Below, piece by piece: positions 34,318 to 44,014 of a DNA stretch of 64,000 nt. How positions within the stretch are numbered: the stretch's first letter is position 1; every line of letters starts with the position of its first letter. The position numbers and the translations under genes are program-made. Source of the DNA: Entomospira culicis (GTDB taxonomy: Bacteria; Spirochaetota; Spirochaetia; WRBN01); assembly GCF_028748145.1 (NCBI RefSeq), contig NZ_CP118181.1, forward strand, positions 1-64,000, read 5' to 3'. The notes below the pieces were generated by a model. The model ran no database searches and was not told the origin of the DNA. It was given only the letters and a program-made list of their open reading frames with translations.

Positions 34318-34494
34318 TTAAATGTCGATAATTTGACGTCCGCGATAGAAGCCACACTTTTGGCAAACACGGTGGCGGCTGACGCTATTGCCACAATTGC
34401 TACAGGTGCTTAGTTCTGGGCTTGCTAGGCGCATGTTGATGGTGCGACGACGTTTGGTGCGCGCTTTGCTGGGTTTGTACTTAGGAACTGCCAT
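34318..34494 (-). CDS. rpmF: 50S ribosomal protein L32
   Basis: A 58-residue ribosomal protein. The N-terminus MAVPKYKPSKARTKRRR is the universal L32 start, and the four cysteines of the zinc ribbon are present (CSNC and CQKC at residues 31, 34, 44 and 47), so it is the zinc-binding form. It ends RGRQIIDI. It is the first gene of the rpmF-acpP-rnc-rsmI run, about 120-130 bases downstream of a strong promoter. Confidence 0.97.
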   Translation of the reverse strand: MAVPKYKPSKARTKRRRTINMRLASPELSTCSNCGNSVSRHRVCQKCGFYRGRQIIDI

Positions 34495-34619
34495 TCTTTT
34501 TATACCTCATCTTTATGATAAAAGTGATTTGCACATGCGTTTTAGGCTGGCATGCGAATGATCGGACTTTTGTGCTAGATCTTTTATCTTACTAAGTAAA
34601 AACACAACAATCCTCTTTT

Positions 34620-34648
34620 ATTCTATAAAAAAAGGGCACTTTTGTCAA
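34620..34648 (-). promoter_or_regulatory. promoter of the rpmF-acpP-rnc operon
   Basis: On the minus strand TTGACA (34643-34648), 17 bp, TAGAAT (34620-34625). Confidence 0.75.
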
Positions 34649-34717
34649 GTAAAAAGTTAGATCGATGAAAAATTTGCACGATTTTAGCGAAAATACGTTA
34701 ATTTTATTGGAAGGTAC

Positions 34718-34745
34718 TTGTCAAAAATAAAAAATCGAGTACTAT
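34718..34745 (+). promoter_or_regulatory. probable promoter of the V-type ATPase operon
   Basis: TTGTCA (34718-34723), 16 bp, TACTAT (34740-34745), about 85 bases before the first subunit gene. Confidence 0.55.
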
Positions 34746-34830
34746 TAATAAATAGGAAGAGGGTCGGTGCAGGGTGCTGATGCTTCTTTTGGGCTTGTTT
34801 AGGGAGAGGAAAAAGGAGTAGGGGTGGTCT

Positions 34831-35148
34831 ATGTTACAGAGCGAACTTACAGAGATTTTAGAGGCAGAGCAGGCGGGGGCGAAGAGACTTTCGGCGAAGA
34901 TTGCGGATTTGGCGCAACAAAAACAGATGTTGGAGCGCCAGTTGTATGAGGATTTTCGCGTCCAAAAGAGTACTCTTCTGGCGCAGCAGCGACGGGAAAT
35001 CGATGCGATGAGAGTGCAAATGGAGCAGGATCTTCAGCAAAAGATAGAGACACAGCAGAGCCTTCTCTCGCAAGAGGCGCTCCTTTTAGATGCCAAGAAG
35101 GGTGAGGTGGTTAGCCTTTTAGTTGAGACCTTCTGGACAACCCCATAG
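34831..35148 (+). CDS. V-type ATPase peripheral-stalk subunit G/H-like
   Basis: A 105-residue protein that is almost wholly coiled-coil, rich in Glu, Gln, Lys and Leu (ILEAEQAGAKRLSAKIADLAQQ). This matches the small stalk subunit (NtpF of Enterococcus, subunit G/H of archaeal enzymes), which pairs with subunit E to link the A3B3 head to subunit I. The assignment rests on composition, length and its place as first gene of the operon, since such subunits diverge strongly. It starts just after AAGGAGTAGGGG and is 9 bp before subunit C. Confidence 0.7.
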   Translation: MLQSELTEILEAEQAGAKRLSAKIADLAQQKQMLERQLYEDFRVQKSTLLAQQRREIDAMRVQMEQDLQQKIETQQSLLSQEALLLDAKKGEVVSLLVETFWTTP

Positions 35149-35157
35149 GAGTCGTAA

Positions 35158-36204
35158 ATGTTCCAAGTGCAACGCTACGCTTATATTAATGCTCGTTTAC
35201 GCTCTCGTCTTTCGTATTTATTGGATAAATCTTTGCTTGTCAAGATGATTCAGGCGGGCTCTTTAGAGGAGAGTCTAGCCCATTTACGTGGCACCTATTA
35301 CGATGACTTCTATCAATCTTATCAACAAAGTGGCGATTTAATTCTTGCCGAACAAGCCTTTACGCAGAGCCAGATGCGCTTACTCTCTCATTTGAGTTTG
35401 GGATTGAGTGCCTCGGTGCAAGATTTTATGAAGTCGCTCTTAATGATGCATGAGACTGCACTCCTTAAGACGGCGTTACGCGTCTGGTTTTATCGGGAGA
35501 TCCTACAAAAACCGTTAAGAAGCATCTCTTTGCCTAGCGGGCAGATGCTCCTAGCATACGATATCTCCTATGAGACGCTGATGGCGAGCGCTACGCTCGA
35601 CGAGATGCGTGAGCATCTTAAAGAGACGCCCTATGCCCAAATTCTTCATGCGCATGAGGCAACAATTCTTAGCGATCGCACGCTTTATGCGCTTGAGGTC
35701 GCGCTAGACCGCTATGTATTTACTGATATTCAGCGCGTCATTCACTTATTGCCTGCTGGCGAGCGTATCATGATGCAACAACTGATGGGTGCGTATATTG
35801 ATATGGAAAATTTGCAATTTGGTCGAGGATTGGTTGCTTACCATGTCGATAAAAATGTGCAAATGGAGGCGGAATTTTTGTCAGGAGGCAGTCGGCTCCA
35901 GCCAAAGCTCTGGATGGATGTGATCCATGATGAGGATCAATTACGCAAGCTCTTAGTAGAGTGGTATCCGGCGCTAACGGCTCATGAGGAAGAGCCTATT
36001 TCCCTTCTGTTAATGCTTGCCGAGCGCGAACTTTTATACACGAGTGGCAAGCGCGCGTTAAGTTATCCGCCCTTCTCTTGTGCGCCGATTGTTGCCTATT
36101 TCTTTTTGGTAGAGCATGATAGACGAACGATTCTTTCGATTATCAATGCCAAGGTGTATGCAATTTCTTCCGATCAAATTATGCAGATGACACGATTAGA
36201 GTAA
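35158..36204 (+). CDS. ntpC: V-type ATPase subunit C
   Basis: A 348-residue helical protein of the V/A-ATPase subunit C (d) family, the funnel that seats the central stalk on the c-ring. The family-typical start is YAYINARLRSRLSYLLDK, followed by SLEESLAHLRGTYYDDF, and three repeated helical modules can be followed along the chain. Neighbours are the small stalk subunit and subunit I. AGGAG stands before ATG 35158. Confidence 0.88.
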   Translation: MFQVQRYAYINARLRSRLSYLLDKSLLVKMIQAGSLEESLAHLRGTYYDDFYQSYQQSGDLILAEQAFTQSQMRLLSHLSLGLSASVQDFMKSLLMMHETALLKTALRVWFYREILQKPLRSISLPSGQMLLAYDISYETLMASATLDEMREHLKETPYAQILHAHEATILSDRTLYALEVALDRYVFTDIQRVIHLLPAGERIMMQQLMGAYIDMENLQFGRGLVAYHVDKNVQMEAEFLSGGSRLQPKLWMDVIHDEDQLRKLLVEWYPALTAHEEEPISLLLMLAERELLYTSGKRALSYPPFSCAPIVAYFFLVEHDRRTILSIINAKVYAISSDQIMQMTRLE

Positions 36205-36219
36205 AATGAGGTAAATGCG

Positions 36220-38247
36220 ATGTTATTAACGGAAAAGATGGAGTATCTCTCGGCGATTGTGCTTAGTCAGGATGTGGATAGTGTTACTAAGCGCCTCTTA
36301 GCAGTTGGTGCGGTGGAATTTGCTATTGATGCGCACTATCGTGATCAGGAAGGGGTGCGCCAATATAGCAAGAGTACAACACAGAATAAGATCGCCGATT
36401 TACGCAGGCGCTGTGGCACGCTCCTAGAGTTAGGTAAGATAGCTTATCCTGATACGCGAGATCTGGAGGTCTCTCGAGAATTACCCGCGTTAGATCTCTC
36501 CCGAGTAGAGAATCTTGTGGGGGAGCTGAATACCAAGATTGCCTCTATTCGCGAAGAGCAACGTCGTGTACAACAACGTTTACATGAGATGCGCATTCTC
36601 CAGAAGCGTCTGCTTAGTTATACCGACAATCAAGTGGAGCATGCGCTCCTAAGTTATCGAGGTCTTATCCCTTTGGTCTACGCGCCAAATTTACAGAAAA
36701 AATTGAAGAGCTTTAGCCTTGTCAGCTTAGAGACCAATCATGTCAATGAGCTAGCGTTGGAGCTTCTTTTTAATAAAAGCGATGCCCCCGAAATTATGAA
36801 GATTTTGGAGCGCTATCGCTTGAGTGAGCTTGCACCTAGCAACTTAGACGAGGTTTCCTTGCGTGAGCGTTTTCGCACACAGCTAGAAGCAAGTCTTCAG
36901 GGGCTTGTGCAAGAGCAAGAGCAACGTAGTTCGCTGGTGGAGAATTTATTGCAGTCCGAGCAAGCGAGTTTACAGAGTGCTTGGTTGGCGTTACGCGCTA
37001 AGGAGCTTTATGAGCAGATTCAGGGGCAATTCAACAGTACAAACACGACAGTGATCTTTTCCGGGTGGGTGCCAGCTTCAGAAAAAATGGTGGTGATAGA
37101 GGCACTCAAAGAAGCGACACAAGGGCGTGCGATTATTCAATTAGAGGCGGTGCCTGTCGATGCTAGCAAGAGCGAGGTGCAAGCCGAGCCTCCTACTAAG
37201 TTGAAAAATAACGTAGTTAGTCGTCCGTATGAACTTTTGGTAAATACCTATGGTGTTGTTAAATATGGTCAAGTAGACCCAACCTTTATGGTCTCGATCT
37301 TCTTTACCTTAATGTTTGGCTTGATGTTTGCTGATGCAGGGCAGGGTCTGGTGATCTTCTTTTTGGGGATCTACCTCTGGCGAAGAGCATACAAAGCAAA
37401 AAGTGCTGGAGCATCGCTGATGAATGCGGGAAAGATTGTTACGTACTGCGGTTTGTCGGCGATATTTTTTGGCGTGATGTTTGGCAGTTACTTTGGCTTT
37501 CAATGGTTGGCACCGGTCTGGTTTGATCTGCATGGTATCGTGATGACGGGGGAACCGCATCATACGACTGCTAGTTCGATTCAATCGATTTATGGCATCT
37601 TTGCCTTGAGCTTTAAGATTGGGTTTGTGGTGATTGGTACAGGCTTTCTCTTTAACGCGATCAATCAAGTACGGAAGAAGAACTATTTTGCGCTGGTTTT
37701 TGGCGCTAATGGTCTCTTGGGTGCGCTCTTTTACGCCTCGGCAATGCACATGATTTGGGATGCCCTCACGCAGGGGCTGGAGAGCTATCCTTATCGTGAT
37801 CTTGTCCCACTGTTGCTTGTCGGCATTGCGGTAAGCTTTATCCTGATTCCCGTGAAACATACGCTAGAAGAGAACAAGAAAGAGAAGCGATCCTTAGCTT
37901 TTAAACAGATAGTGGTCTGGCCGTTGCAGTGGCTCTTTGAGCTTTATGAGATGATGATTGGCTACTTCTCGAGCACGGTGAGTTTTATTCGTATTGGTGC
38001 GATGGGAATGGTGCATGTGGTCTTAATGAGTGTCTTTTACTCGATGGCCCAGCAGAGTCCGTATTTATGGCTCTCGATTGTCATCATCGTCTTTGCCAAC
38101 GTCTTGGTTATCGCCTTGGAGGGCTTGTTGGCGGCAGTTAATAGCATGCGTTTGCAGTTTTACGAATTCTTTAGTAGATACTTTGAGAGCGGTGGTCGCA
38201 TCTATCAACCTATCTCTCTGCATGAAGAGACGGGTAAGCAGAGCTAG
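36220..38247 (+). CDS. ntpI: V-type ATPase subunit I
   Basis: A 675-residue two-part protein. The N-terminal cytoplasmic half (about 1-340) is alternating alpha/beta and coiled-coil and binds the peripheral stalks. The C-terminal half (about 345-660) has about seven membrane helices with PTFMVSIFFTLMFGLMFADAGQG, the typical opening of the membrane domain, and a later SFIRIGAMGMVHVVL segment. The arginine in SFIRIGAM (about residue 590) is the likely ion-path arginine of the stator half-channel. The gene sits between C and K. Confidence 0.93.
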   Translation: MLLTEKMEYLSAIVLSQDVDSVTKRLLAVGAVEFAIDAHYRDQEGVRQYSKSTTQNKIADLRRRCGTLLELGKIAYPDTRDLEVSRELPALDLSRVENLVGELNTKIASIREEQRRVQQRLHEMRILQKRLLSYTDNQVEHALLSYRGLIPLVYAPNLQKKLKSFSLVSLETNHVNELALELLFNKSDAPEIMKILERYRLSELAPSNLDEVSLRERFRTQLEASLQGLVQEQEQRSSLVENLLQSEQASLQSAWLALRAKELYEQIQGQFNSTNTTVIFSGWVPASEKMVVIEALKEATQGRAIIQLEAVPVDASKSEVQAEPPTKLKNNVVSRPYELLVNTYGVVKYGQVDPTFMVSIFFTLMFGLMFADAGQGLVIFFLGIYLWRRAYKAKSAGASLMNAGKIVTYCGLSAIFFGVMFGSYFGFQWLAPVWFDLHGIVMTGEPHHTTASSIQSIYGIFALSFKIGFVVIGTGFLFNAINQVRKKNYFALVFGANGLLGALFYASAMHMIWDALTQGLESYPYRDLVPLLLVGIAVSFILIPVKHTLEENKKEKRSLAFKQIVVWPLQWLFELYEMMIGYFSSTVSFIRIGAMGMVHVVLMSVFYSMAQQSPYLWLSIVIIVFANVLVIALEGLLAAVNSMRLQFYEFFSRYFESGGRIYQPISLHEETGKQS

Positions 38248-38338
38248 TTTTAGCGTTGGTGTATTTGTAGACAGTGTGAATTTTATTTGATGAAAGAGCA
38301 AAAAATATAGATTATATTAAGGTAAGGAGCGTGTAACC

Positions 38339-38707
38339 ATGGATGGAGCACAGAAGAAATTTGCGTGGATCACGGGAGCTAGTTTTATCGCGTTGGTTTT
38401 GGCGATGGCGACTGTATTGATGGTTTTTGGTGGACAGAAAGTGCATGCCCAAGAGGCAACGCCTACGCAGCAAGAGGTGGCGGCACCCAAGGCGGCTAAT
38501 GGTATGGGCTTATTGGGGGCGGGCATTGCATTTGGACTTGCGGCCTTAGGTGCAGGCATTGCAATTGCTAGTGTTGGCGCGGCTGCTTTAGGCGTTATCA
38601 GCGAGAAGCCAAAGATGCTAGGTCAAGCCTTTATCTTTGTTGCCTTAGGCGAAGGTGTGGTTATCATGGGCTTTGCGATGGCTTTTGTGATCATGCTCAA
38701 CGGCTAA
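38339..38707 (+). CDS. ntpK: V-type ATPase subunit K (membrane rotor c subunit)
   Basis: A 122-residue proteolipid. Residues about 50-77 (GMGLLGAGIAFGLAALGAGIAIASVG) and 95-120 (AFIFVALGEGVVIMGFAMAFVIML) form the c-type hairpin; Glu103 in ALGEG is the expected ion carrier. An extra N-terminal hydrophobic helix (about 12-30) followed by KVHAQEA looks like a signal sequence that may be cleaved, as in some archaeal c subunits; the Enterococcus subunit instead has four helices. The usual Na+-site residues (a Gln in helix 1, Thr or Ser after the Glu) are not seen. ATG 38339 follows AAGGAGCG. Confidence 0.92.
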   Translation: MDGAQKKFAWITGASFIALVLAMATVLMVFGGQKVHAQEATPTQQEVAAPKAANGMGLLGAGIAFGLAALGAGIAIASVGAAALGVISEKPKMLGQAFIFVALGEGVVIMGFAMAFVIMLNG

Positions 38708-38726
38708 AGGGTCGCGTGGCATAGCG

Positions 38727-39032
38727 ATGCAGTACTTTGTGATGGGTAGTGATGATGTGGTATTAGGCTTTCACTTAGCCGGGGTGGAGGGTGCGGTGGT
38801 GCACGACGAAGCGAGTGCTAGGGAGACTTTCCAGCGCGTGCTTGCGATGAAGGGCTTGGGTATCGTGCTTATGGAGGATACGATCGCGGATTTGATTCGA
38901 GAGGAGGTCGATGCCTACATCTTCTCGCATCAGTTCCCGCTGATCTGCGAGATTCCAGGCACACAAGGGCGTGATCCCAACCGTCAATCTTTGCATGACC
39001 TTGCGGTACAGGCGATGGGCATCAAAATATAG
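38727..39032 (+). CDS. ntpG: V-type ATPase subunit F
   Basis: A 101-residue Rossmann-like subunit of the central rotor stalk that binds subunit D and tunes ATPase activity. It shows the family order: YFVMGSDDVVLGFHLAGVEG, then GLGIVLMEDTIADLIREEVDAY, then PLICEIPG followed by DPNRQSLHDLAVQAMGI. It is in the Enterococcus ntpG position, between K and E here. Length is normal for the family. Confidence 0.92.
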   Translation: MQYFVMGSDDVVLGFHLAGVEGAVVHDEASARETFQRVLAMKGLGIVLMEDTIADLIREEVDAYIFSHQFPLICEIPGTQGRDPNRQSLHDLAVQAMGIKI

Positions 39033-39041
39033 GAGCGTAGC

Positions 39042-39668
39042 ATGGACAATGAGAGTGCGAAAGTTCAGATGATCGGAGCGATTGACGAGCAGAGCCAAGG
39101 GCGCATTGCGACGCTGGAGGCTCAGGCCAAGGCAGAAGAGGTGAGATTGCGCCGTGAGTTTGATGCCAAGCTTGCTACCTTTAAAGAGCAGTTAGAGCAA
39201 GAGAAGCGTCAGGAGAGCAATCAGCTAGAGCGAGATGTAGCCCAGCGTCTGACTAACGAGACGAAGCAGATGACCTTAGCTTTGCATAGTCGTATCATGA
39301 GCGAGGTGATGGAGGAGTGCTATCAACAATTGATACACCGCACCGCTACGCCGGCTTATCTGGAGCGTTTAGAATACTGGATTTTTGAAGGTATGCAGGT
39401 GGTTGCCGATGCTCAGTTGTACGTACAGTTGGGTAAATTGGATTTGTCTCTGTGGGATGAGCAAATGATGCATAAATTGATACGTAGAGCGAATGATGAG
39501 CTGGGAATGCAAGTAGAGCTTGCCTTGCATCCATCTGGCGTGCATGCTGGCGTTGGGCCGATAGTTAGCTCGCAAGACGGCAGACGCTTGTGTGATAACA
39601 CTTTTGGCGCGCGTTTTGCAAGAGAGCGGGCTAGGTTGAGTCGTCTAGCTGCAAGCAAGCTATTTTAA
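39042..39668 (+). CDS. ntpE: V-type ATPase subunit E
   Basis: A 208-residue peripheral-stalk subunit. The N-terminal two-fifths is a long charged coiled-coil (RIATLEAQAKAEEVRLRREF and on to about residue 95) that pairs with the G/H-like subunit. The C-terminal globular part (about 110-208) binds the top of subunit A/B and contains GIEL-like beta-strands. Start AGGAGCGTAGC ATG at 39042. Assignment rests on architecture and on its place immediately before subunit A. Confidence 0.85.
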   Translation: MDNESAKVQMIGAIDEQSQGRIATLEAQAKAEEVRLRREFDAKLATFKEQLEQEKRQESNQLERDVAQRLTNETKQMTLALHSRIMSEVMEECYQQLIHRTATPAYLERLEYWIFEGMQVVADAQLYVQLGKLDLSLWDEQMMHKLIRRANDELGMQVELALHPSGVHAGVGPIVSSQDGRRLCDNTFGARFARERARLSRLAASKLF

Positions 39669-39678
39669 GAGGGAAGAG

Positions 39679-41454
39679 ATGGAGCGATTAATAGGACGAG
39701 TAAAACGCGTAACTGGCCCGGTAGTGCATATCGACGGGGTGAGCGACGCCATGATGATGGAGCTAGCCCACGTAGGCAAAGAGCGTATTATCGGTGAGGT
39801 GGTTAAGCTAGCTGGCGATAGTGCGGTGGTGCAGGTGTATGAGAGTTCGGTGGGGATTGCACCGGGGGATGAGGTTTATGGCGAGGGCATGCCCTTGAGT
39901 GTAGAGCTTGCTCCGGGGTTGATTGGATCGATCTATGATGGTATTCAGCGACCCCTACAAGCATTGGAGGCTGCCAGTGGTGCCTTTATGGCTCGAGGCA
40001 TTAGTGCGCCTGCGATCAGCTATGAAAAGCGTTGGTCATTTACCCCCAAGGTTACGCAAGGGAATAAGGTGAATGTTGGTGATGTGCTTGGGGTGGTTCC
40101 AGAGAGTAGTGCGGTGGAACATCGCATAATGTTACCTGCGCATGTGGGTAATGGCGCTACGGTGGAGATGGTGCAAGTCGCCGGTGAGTACCTTGTTGAC
40201 GAGGTAATCTTCAAGGTCAAGAGTGCACAGGGTAAAGAGTACGAGCTCACTATGGTTCAGCGTTGGTCGATTCGCACACCACGTCCGGTTAAGGAGCGTC
40301 TACCTTTGGATATTCCTCTGATTACAGGGCAACGGGTTATCGATACGCTCTTTCCGTTAGCAAAAGGTGGTGCGGTAGCGTTACCAGGTCCTTTTGGCGC
40401 GGGTAAGACAATGACGCAACATGCGGTAGCAAAGTGGTGTGATGCGGATATTATTGTCTATATTGGCTGTGGCGAACGTGGGAATGAGATGACGGATGTG
40501 TTGAATGAATTTCCGCACTTGATTGACCCTAGAACTGGCAAGAGCTTGATGGAGCGTACGATTTTGATCGCCAATACCAGTAATATGCCGGTCTCTGCGC
40601 GTGAGGCGAGTGTCTATACGGGGGTTACCATCGCCGAGTATTATCGGGATATGGGCTATCACGTGGCGATTATGGCAGATTCTACGAGTCGTTGGGCAGA
40701 GGCGATGCGTGAGCTCTCAGGTCGTATGGAAGAGATGCCTGCTGAAGAGGGCTTTCCTGCCTATCTTCCCACAAGAATCGCAGCTTTTTATGAGCGTGCG
40801 GGGTTGATGTGCAACCTCAATCATAGCCACGGATCGGTAACGATTATTGGTGCGGTATCGCCTCCGGGGGGAGATTTCTCCGAGCCGGTAACTCAGCACA
40901 CCAAACGCTTTGTGCGTGCCTTTTGGGCGCTCGATCGATCGCTGGCTTATGCAAGGCACTTTCCTAGCATTAGTTGGATCGACAGCTATTCGGAGTATTT
41001 GCCTGATCTGCAAGGGTGGTGGCAACGTGAGGTGAGCGAAGAATTTACCAAAAATCGTAATACCATGGTAGAATTACTATTGAAGGAGGACAAGTTGCAA
41101 CAAGTGGTTAAGCTGGTGGGTGCCGATGCATTGCCTGAGAGCCAGCAATTTGTCTTAGAGGTTTGTACGATGTTTAAAAATGCCTTTTTACAGCAGAGCG
41201 CTTTTGATAAGGTGGATCAATTTTCTACGATGCAGAAACAGGCTAAAATGCTTGGACTCATTGTGCGCTATTGGCAACTGGGCAGTCAAGCGATTCGTAA
41301 TGGCGCGCACTTGGTGCATATCCGCCAGCTTGATGCGGTGCGCGCATTGGTGCGAATGAAACTTACCGTACCGAACGAGCAATTAGAAGAGTTTGATGCC
41401 ATGGAGCTAGCATTAGAGCAAGCAATTAGCCAGACGGAGGGAAGAGATGCTTAG
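39679..41454 (+). CDS. ntpA: V-type ATPase catalytic subunit A
   Basis: A 591-residue catalytic subunit. After the N-terminal beta barrel comes the non-homologous bulge that marks V/A-type A subunits (about residues 110-190). The P-loop GPFGAGKT lies at about 235-242, with [13 protein letters not shown] and the Walker B region later ([19 protein letters not shown]). The C-terminal helical domain completes the normal length. It hydrolyses or makes ATP at the A/B interface. Its end overlaps the subunit B start by 8 bp. Confidence 0.97.
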   Translation: MERLIGRVKRVTGPVVHIDGVSDAMMMELAHVGKERIIGEVVKLAGDSAVVQVYESSVGIAPGDEVYGEGMPLSVELAPGLIGSIYDGIQRPLQALEAASGAFMARGISAPAISYEKRWSFTPKVTQGNKVNVGDVLGVVPESSAVEHRIMLPAHVGNGATVEMVQVAGEYLVDEVIFKVKSAQGKEYELTMVQRWSIRTPRPVKERLPLDIPLITGQRVIDTLFPLAKGGAVALPGPFGAGKTMTQHAVAKWCDADIIVYIGCGERGNEMTDVLNEFPHLIDPRTGKSLMERTILIANTSNMPVSAREASVYTGVTIAEYYRDMGYHVAIMADSTSRWAEAMRELSGRMEEMPAEEGFPAYLPTRIAAFYERAGLMCNLNHSHGSVTIIGAVSPPGGDFSEPVTQHTKRFVRAFWALDRSLAYARHFPSISWIDSYSEYLPDLQGWWQREVSEEFTKNRNTMVELLLKEDKLQQVVKLVGADALPESQQFVLEVCTMFKNAFLQQSAFDKVDQFSTMQKQAKMLGLIVRYWQLGSQAIRNGAHLVHIRQLDAVRALVRMKLTVPNEQLEEFDAMELALEQAISQTEGRDA

Positions 41455-42862
41455 TTCAAAGGATAGTATTGATCGTGCCTTACTTGCTAAGCGCGAGTAT
41501 GTGGGTATTAGCGAGATTAATGGTCCATTAATTTATATTAAAAATACGCACAATATTGGCTATCAAGAGCTGGTGGAGTGTTCTGATAAAGAGGGAAACG
41601 TTCGCTTAGGGAATGTGCTTGATACCAGTAAAGATGTGGTGGTGGTGCAGTTGTTTGAGAGCACCACGGGGCTCAATTTGCCAGATACGCGCGTAAAATT
41701 TTCGGGGCAACCTTTGATGCTTGGCGTGAGCGAGAGCATGCTGGGCAGAGTTTTTGACGGTTTGGGGCGCCCGATTGATGGCGGAGCGGAGATTATCCCT
41801 ACAAAAGAACTTAATGTCAATGGTTTGCCGATGAACCCTGCTTCGCGTCTGTATCCCAAGAATTTTATCCAGACGGGCATTAGCCTTATCGACGGGATGA
41901 ATACCTTGATTCGTGGGCAGAAGCTTCCTATTTTTAGTGGGAACGGTATGCCTCACGAGCGGTTGGCGGCGCAGATTGCGCGTCAGGCGAAGATTACGGG
42001 GGGCGATGGCACCGAGGAATTTTGCGTGGTTTTTGCTGCGATGGGTGTAAAGAGTGATGTGGCGCATTACTTTACCAAGACCTTTGAGGAGTCGGGGGTG
42101 TTGGGCAATGTGGCGCTCTTTTTGAGTCTGGCGGATGATCCAAGTGTGGAACGCACCATTACCCCGCGTGTCGCGCTCACCTTGGCCGAACACTTGGCCT
42201 TTGATTGTGATAAGCACGTCTTGGTGATTATGATTGACATGGCTAACTACTGCGAGAGTCTGCGCGAGATCTCTACTATGCGATCGGAGATTCCTAGCCG
42301 TAAGGGCTATCCGGGGTATCTCTATTCTGACTTAGCCGAGCTTTATGAGCGCGCTGGCATGCTTAAAGGCAAGAAGGGATCGATTACGCAAATTCCTATT
42401 CTCACGATGCCTAATGATGACATTTCGCACCCCATTCCCGATCTGACAGGATATATTACCGAGGGACAAATTGTCTTTGATCGCATGATGCATGCGCAAG
42501 GCATCTATCCACCGATTGCTAGTTTGGCGAGTTTATCGCGCTTGATGAAGGACGGTATTGGTGAGGGGCTTACTCGGGCTGATCATCCACATCTATCGGC
42601 ACAACTCTTTGCTGCATATAGTTATGTCAAAGATGTCCGCAATTTAGCCTCGGTGATTGGTGAGGATGAGTTGACCGATTTGGATAAGAGCTATATCGCT
42701 TTTGGCGAGGCGTTTGAGCGTGATTTTGGGGCGCAAGGCTTTGAGGAGAATCGTACGATTGAAGAGACATTGGAGCGTGGTTGGCGCTTGGTCTCGATGC
42801 TACCTAAGGAGGAGTTGACGCGTCTAACCGAAGAGGAGATTGAGCAATATTATGGCCACTAA
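41447..42862 (+). CDS. ntpB: V-type ATPase subunit B
   Basis: A 471-residue non-catalytic nucleotide-fold subunit. Landmarks: [44 protein letters not shown], in which the P-loop is lost as expected for subunit B, then [21 protein letters not shown] and [12 protein letters not shown]. It alternates with A in the head. The start overlaps subunit A, and its end overlaps subunit D, so the three are translationally coupled. Confidence 0.97.
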   Translation: MLSSKDSIDRALLAKREYVGISEINGPLIYIKNTHNIGYQELVECSDKEGNVRLGNVLDTSKDVVVVQLFESTTGLNLPDTRVKFSGQPLMLGVSESMLGRVFDGLGRPIDGGAEIIPTKELNVNGLPMNPASRLYPKNFIQTGISLIDGMNTLIRGQKLPIFSGNGMPHERLAAQIARQAKITGGDGTEEFCVVFAAMGVKSDVAHYFTKTFEESGVLGNVALFLSLADDPSVERTITPRVALTLAEHLAFDCDKHVLVIMIDMANYCESLREISTMRSEIPSRKGYPGYLYSDLAELYERAGMLKGKKGSITQIPILTMPNDDISHPIPDLTGYITEGQIVFDRMMHAQGIYPPIASLASLSRLMKDGIGEGLTRADHPHLSAQLFAAYSYVKDVRNLASVIGEDELTDLDKSYIAFGEAFERDFGAQGFEENRTIEETLERGWRLVSMLPKEELTRLTEEEIEQYYGH

Positions 42863-43481
42863 GCACCAATACGCCCCTACCAAGACGAATCTCAATAAGC
42901 TTAAAGATGAGCTCAAATTTGCTAAACAGGGCTATGAGTTACTCGATCAAAAGCGCACGATTTTGATTATGGAGTTGATGCGATTGATTGATCAGGCTAC
43001 GGAGTTTGAGGAGCGGGCAGACGCGCTATTAGCGAGTGCGTATAAGGCATTACGCGACTCGGTGGTGGCCAATGGGCGACTCAATGCCTACGCACAGGCA
43101 TTAACGGTGAACATTGAGAGTGAAATTGTGGTGGATAATCGGCGCATTATGGGAGTGAGTATTCCTGCGGTTACTACGCATTTTGTCGATCATCCCCCTT
43201 ATTACAGTGGATATGGTGCGGGATCGGCGCTTGATGAAGCCGTGATCGCCTTTAAGCAGGCGGTACAGCTGATGGGGCGTCTGGCGGAGCTAAAGATTGG
43301 TATTATGCGTTTGGCGCACGAGGTCAAGCGTACGATCCGTAAGGTTAATGCGCTAGATCGTATCGCTATTCCTAGTGCGCAGGGACAAATTCGGGTGATA
43401 GAGTCGCATTTAGAGGAGAGCGAGCGCGATATGTTTGTCTTAATGAAGAGCGTCAAACAGCATCTACAGAAGAGGCAGTAA
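42852..43481 (+). CDS. ntpD: V-type ATPase subunit D
   Basis: A 209-residue central-stalk subunit, the rotor shaft. N-terminal [18 protein letters not shown] and C-terminal [20 protein letters not shown] are the family signatures; both ends are helices that wind together inside the head. ATG 42852 is chosen to fit the family start; it overlaps subunit B by 11 bp. The in-frame TTG at 42840 is less likely. It is the last ATPase gene in the run. Confidence 0.96.
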   Translation: MATKHQYAPTKTNLNKLKDELKFAKQGYELLDQKRTILIMELMRLIDQATEFEERADALLASAYKALRDSVVANGRLNAYAQALTVNIESEIVVDNRRIMGVSIPAVTTHFVDHPPYYSGYGAGSALDEAVIAFKQAVQLMGRLAELKIGIMRLAHEVKRTIRKVNALDRIAIPSAQGQIRVIESHLEESERDMFVLMKSVKQHLQKRQ

Positions 43482-43493
43482 AGGAGGATGAAG

Positions 43494-43976
43494 ATGGAGG
43501 GTATACCAAAAATTTTGGTTTACGCTGATGGTACAGACGAGGCGCTTACTGCTATGAAGTATGCGATTTACATGGCAAAGTCTTATCAGTTAGAACTTTA
43601 TGGCGTGCATGTGATTAATACCAAGGCGCTTAATGATTTGGTACGTGCGAAGATATTTTTGCAGTTGGAGCAAGAGGAGTATCTACAAGATATGCAAAAC
43701 GATGCGCGTAAGCATTTGGATGAGTTGATTCACTTAGCCCAAAAGAAGGGGGTGCTGGTGCATCCGCTTATCGAAGAGGGCGAGGTTTATAAAGAGGTGA
43801 TACGCGTAGTTAAGGAAGAGGAGATAAACATCTTGGTTATCGGTGAGTTGGCCTCGATTCGCAGTAAGCGCGATGAGCATCACAATGAGATGGAGCGTCT
43901 GCTACGCAACGTCTCCTGTTCGGTCTTGGTGGTTAAGGATAGTAAGCGGGTAGACAAACTTTATAATACATTGTAA
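43494..43976 (+). CDS. universal stress protein (UspA family)
   Basis: A 160-residue protein with the UspA alpha/beta fold: ILVYADGTDEALTAMKYAIYMAK at the N-terminus, ELYGVHVIN, and the ending INILVIGEL with NVSCSVLVVK. The ATP-binding G-2x-G-9x-G(S/T) loop is only partly kept (GELASIRSKR--MERLLRNVSCS), so nucleotide binding is uncertain. ATG 43494 is chosen because AGGAGG directly abuts ATG 43488 and is six bases from 43494. It lies 12 bp after subunit D and is likely co-transcribed with the ATPase genes. Confidence 0.85.
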   Translation: MEGIPKILVYADGTDEALTAMKYAIYMAKSYQLELYGVHVINTKALNDLVRAKIFLQLEQEEYLQDMQNDARKHLDELIHLAQKKGVLVHPLIEEGEVYKEVIRVVKEEEINILVIGELASIRSKRDEHHNEMERLLRNVSCSVLVVKDSKRVDKLYNTL

Positions 43977-44014
43977 GATAGAGCAGAGAGTCGCTATCTT
44001 AAGGGAGAGAAGAG

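Larger units (their letters stand above)
34495..34830. other. divergent promoter region, rpmF / V-ATPase operon
   Basis: This 336-base gap holds two back-to-back promoters (34620-34648 minus, 34718-34745 plus), an AT-rich centre and the two leaders. The rpmF leader is about 120 bases and may hold control sequences; I see no named RNA motif. Confidence 0.7.

Noticed and set aside
36220-38247. Minus-strand genes inside subunit I
   Set aside because: Frames such as 37309-37860 are basic, low-complexity shadows of the well-supported ntpI gene.
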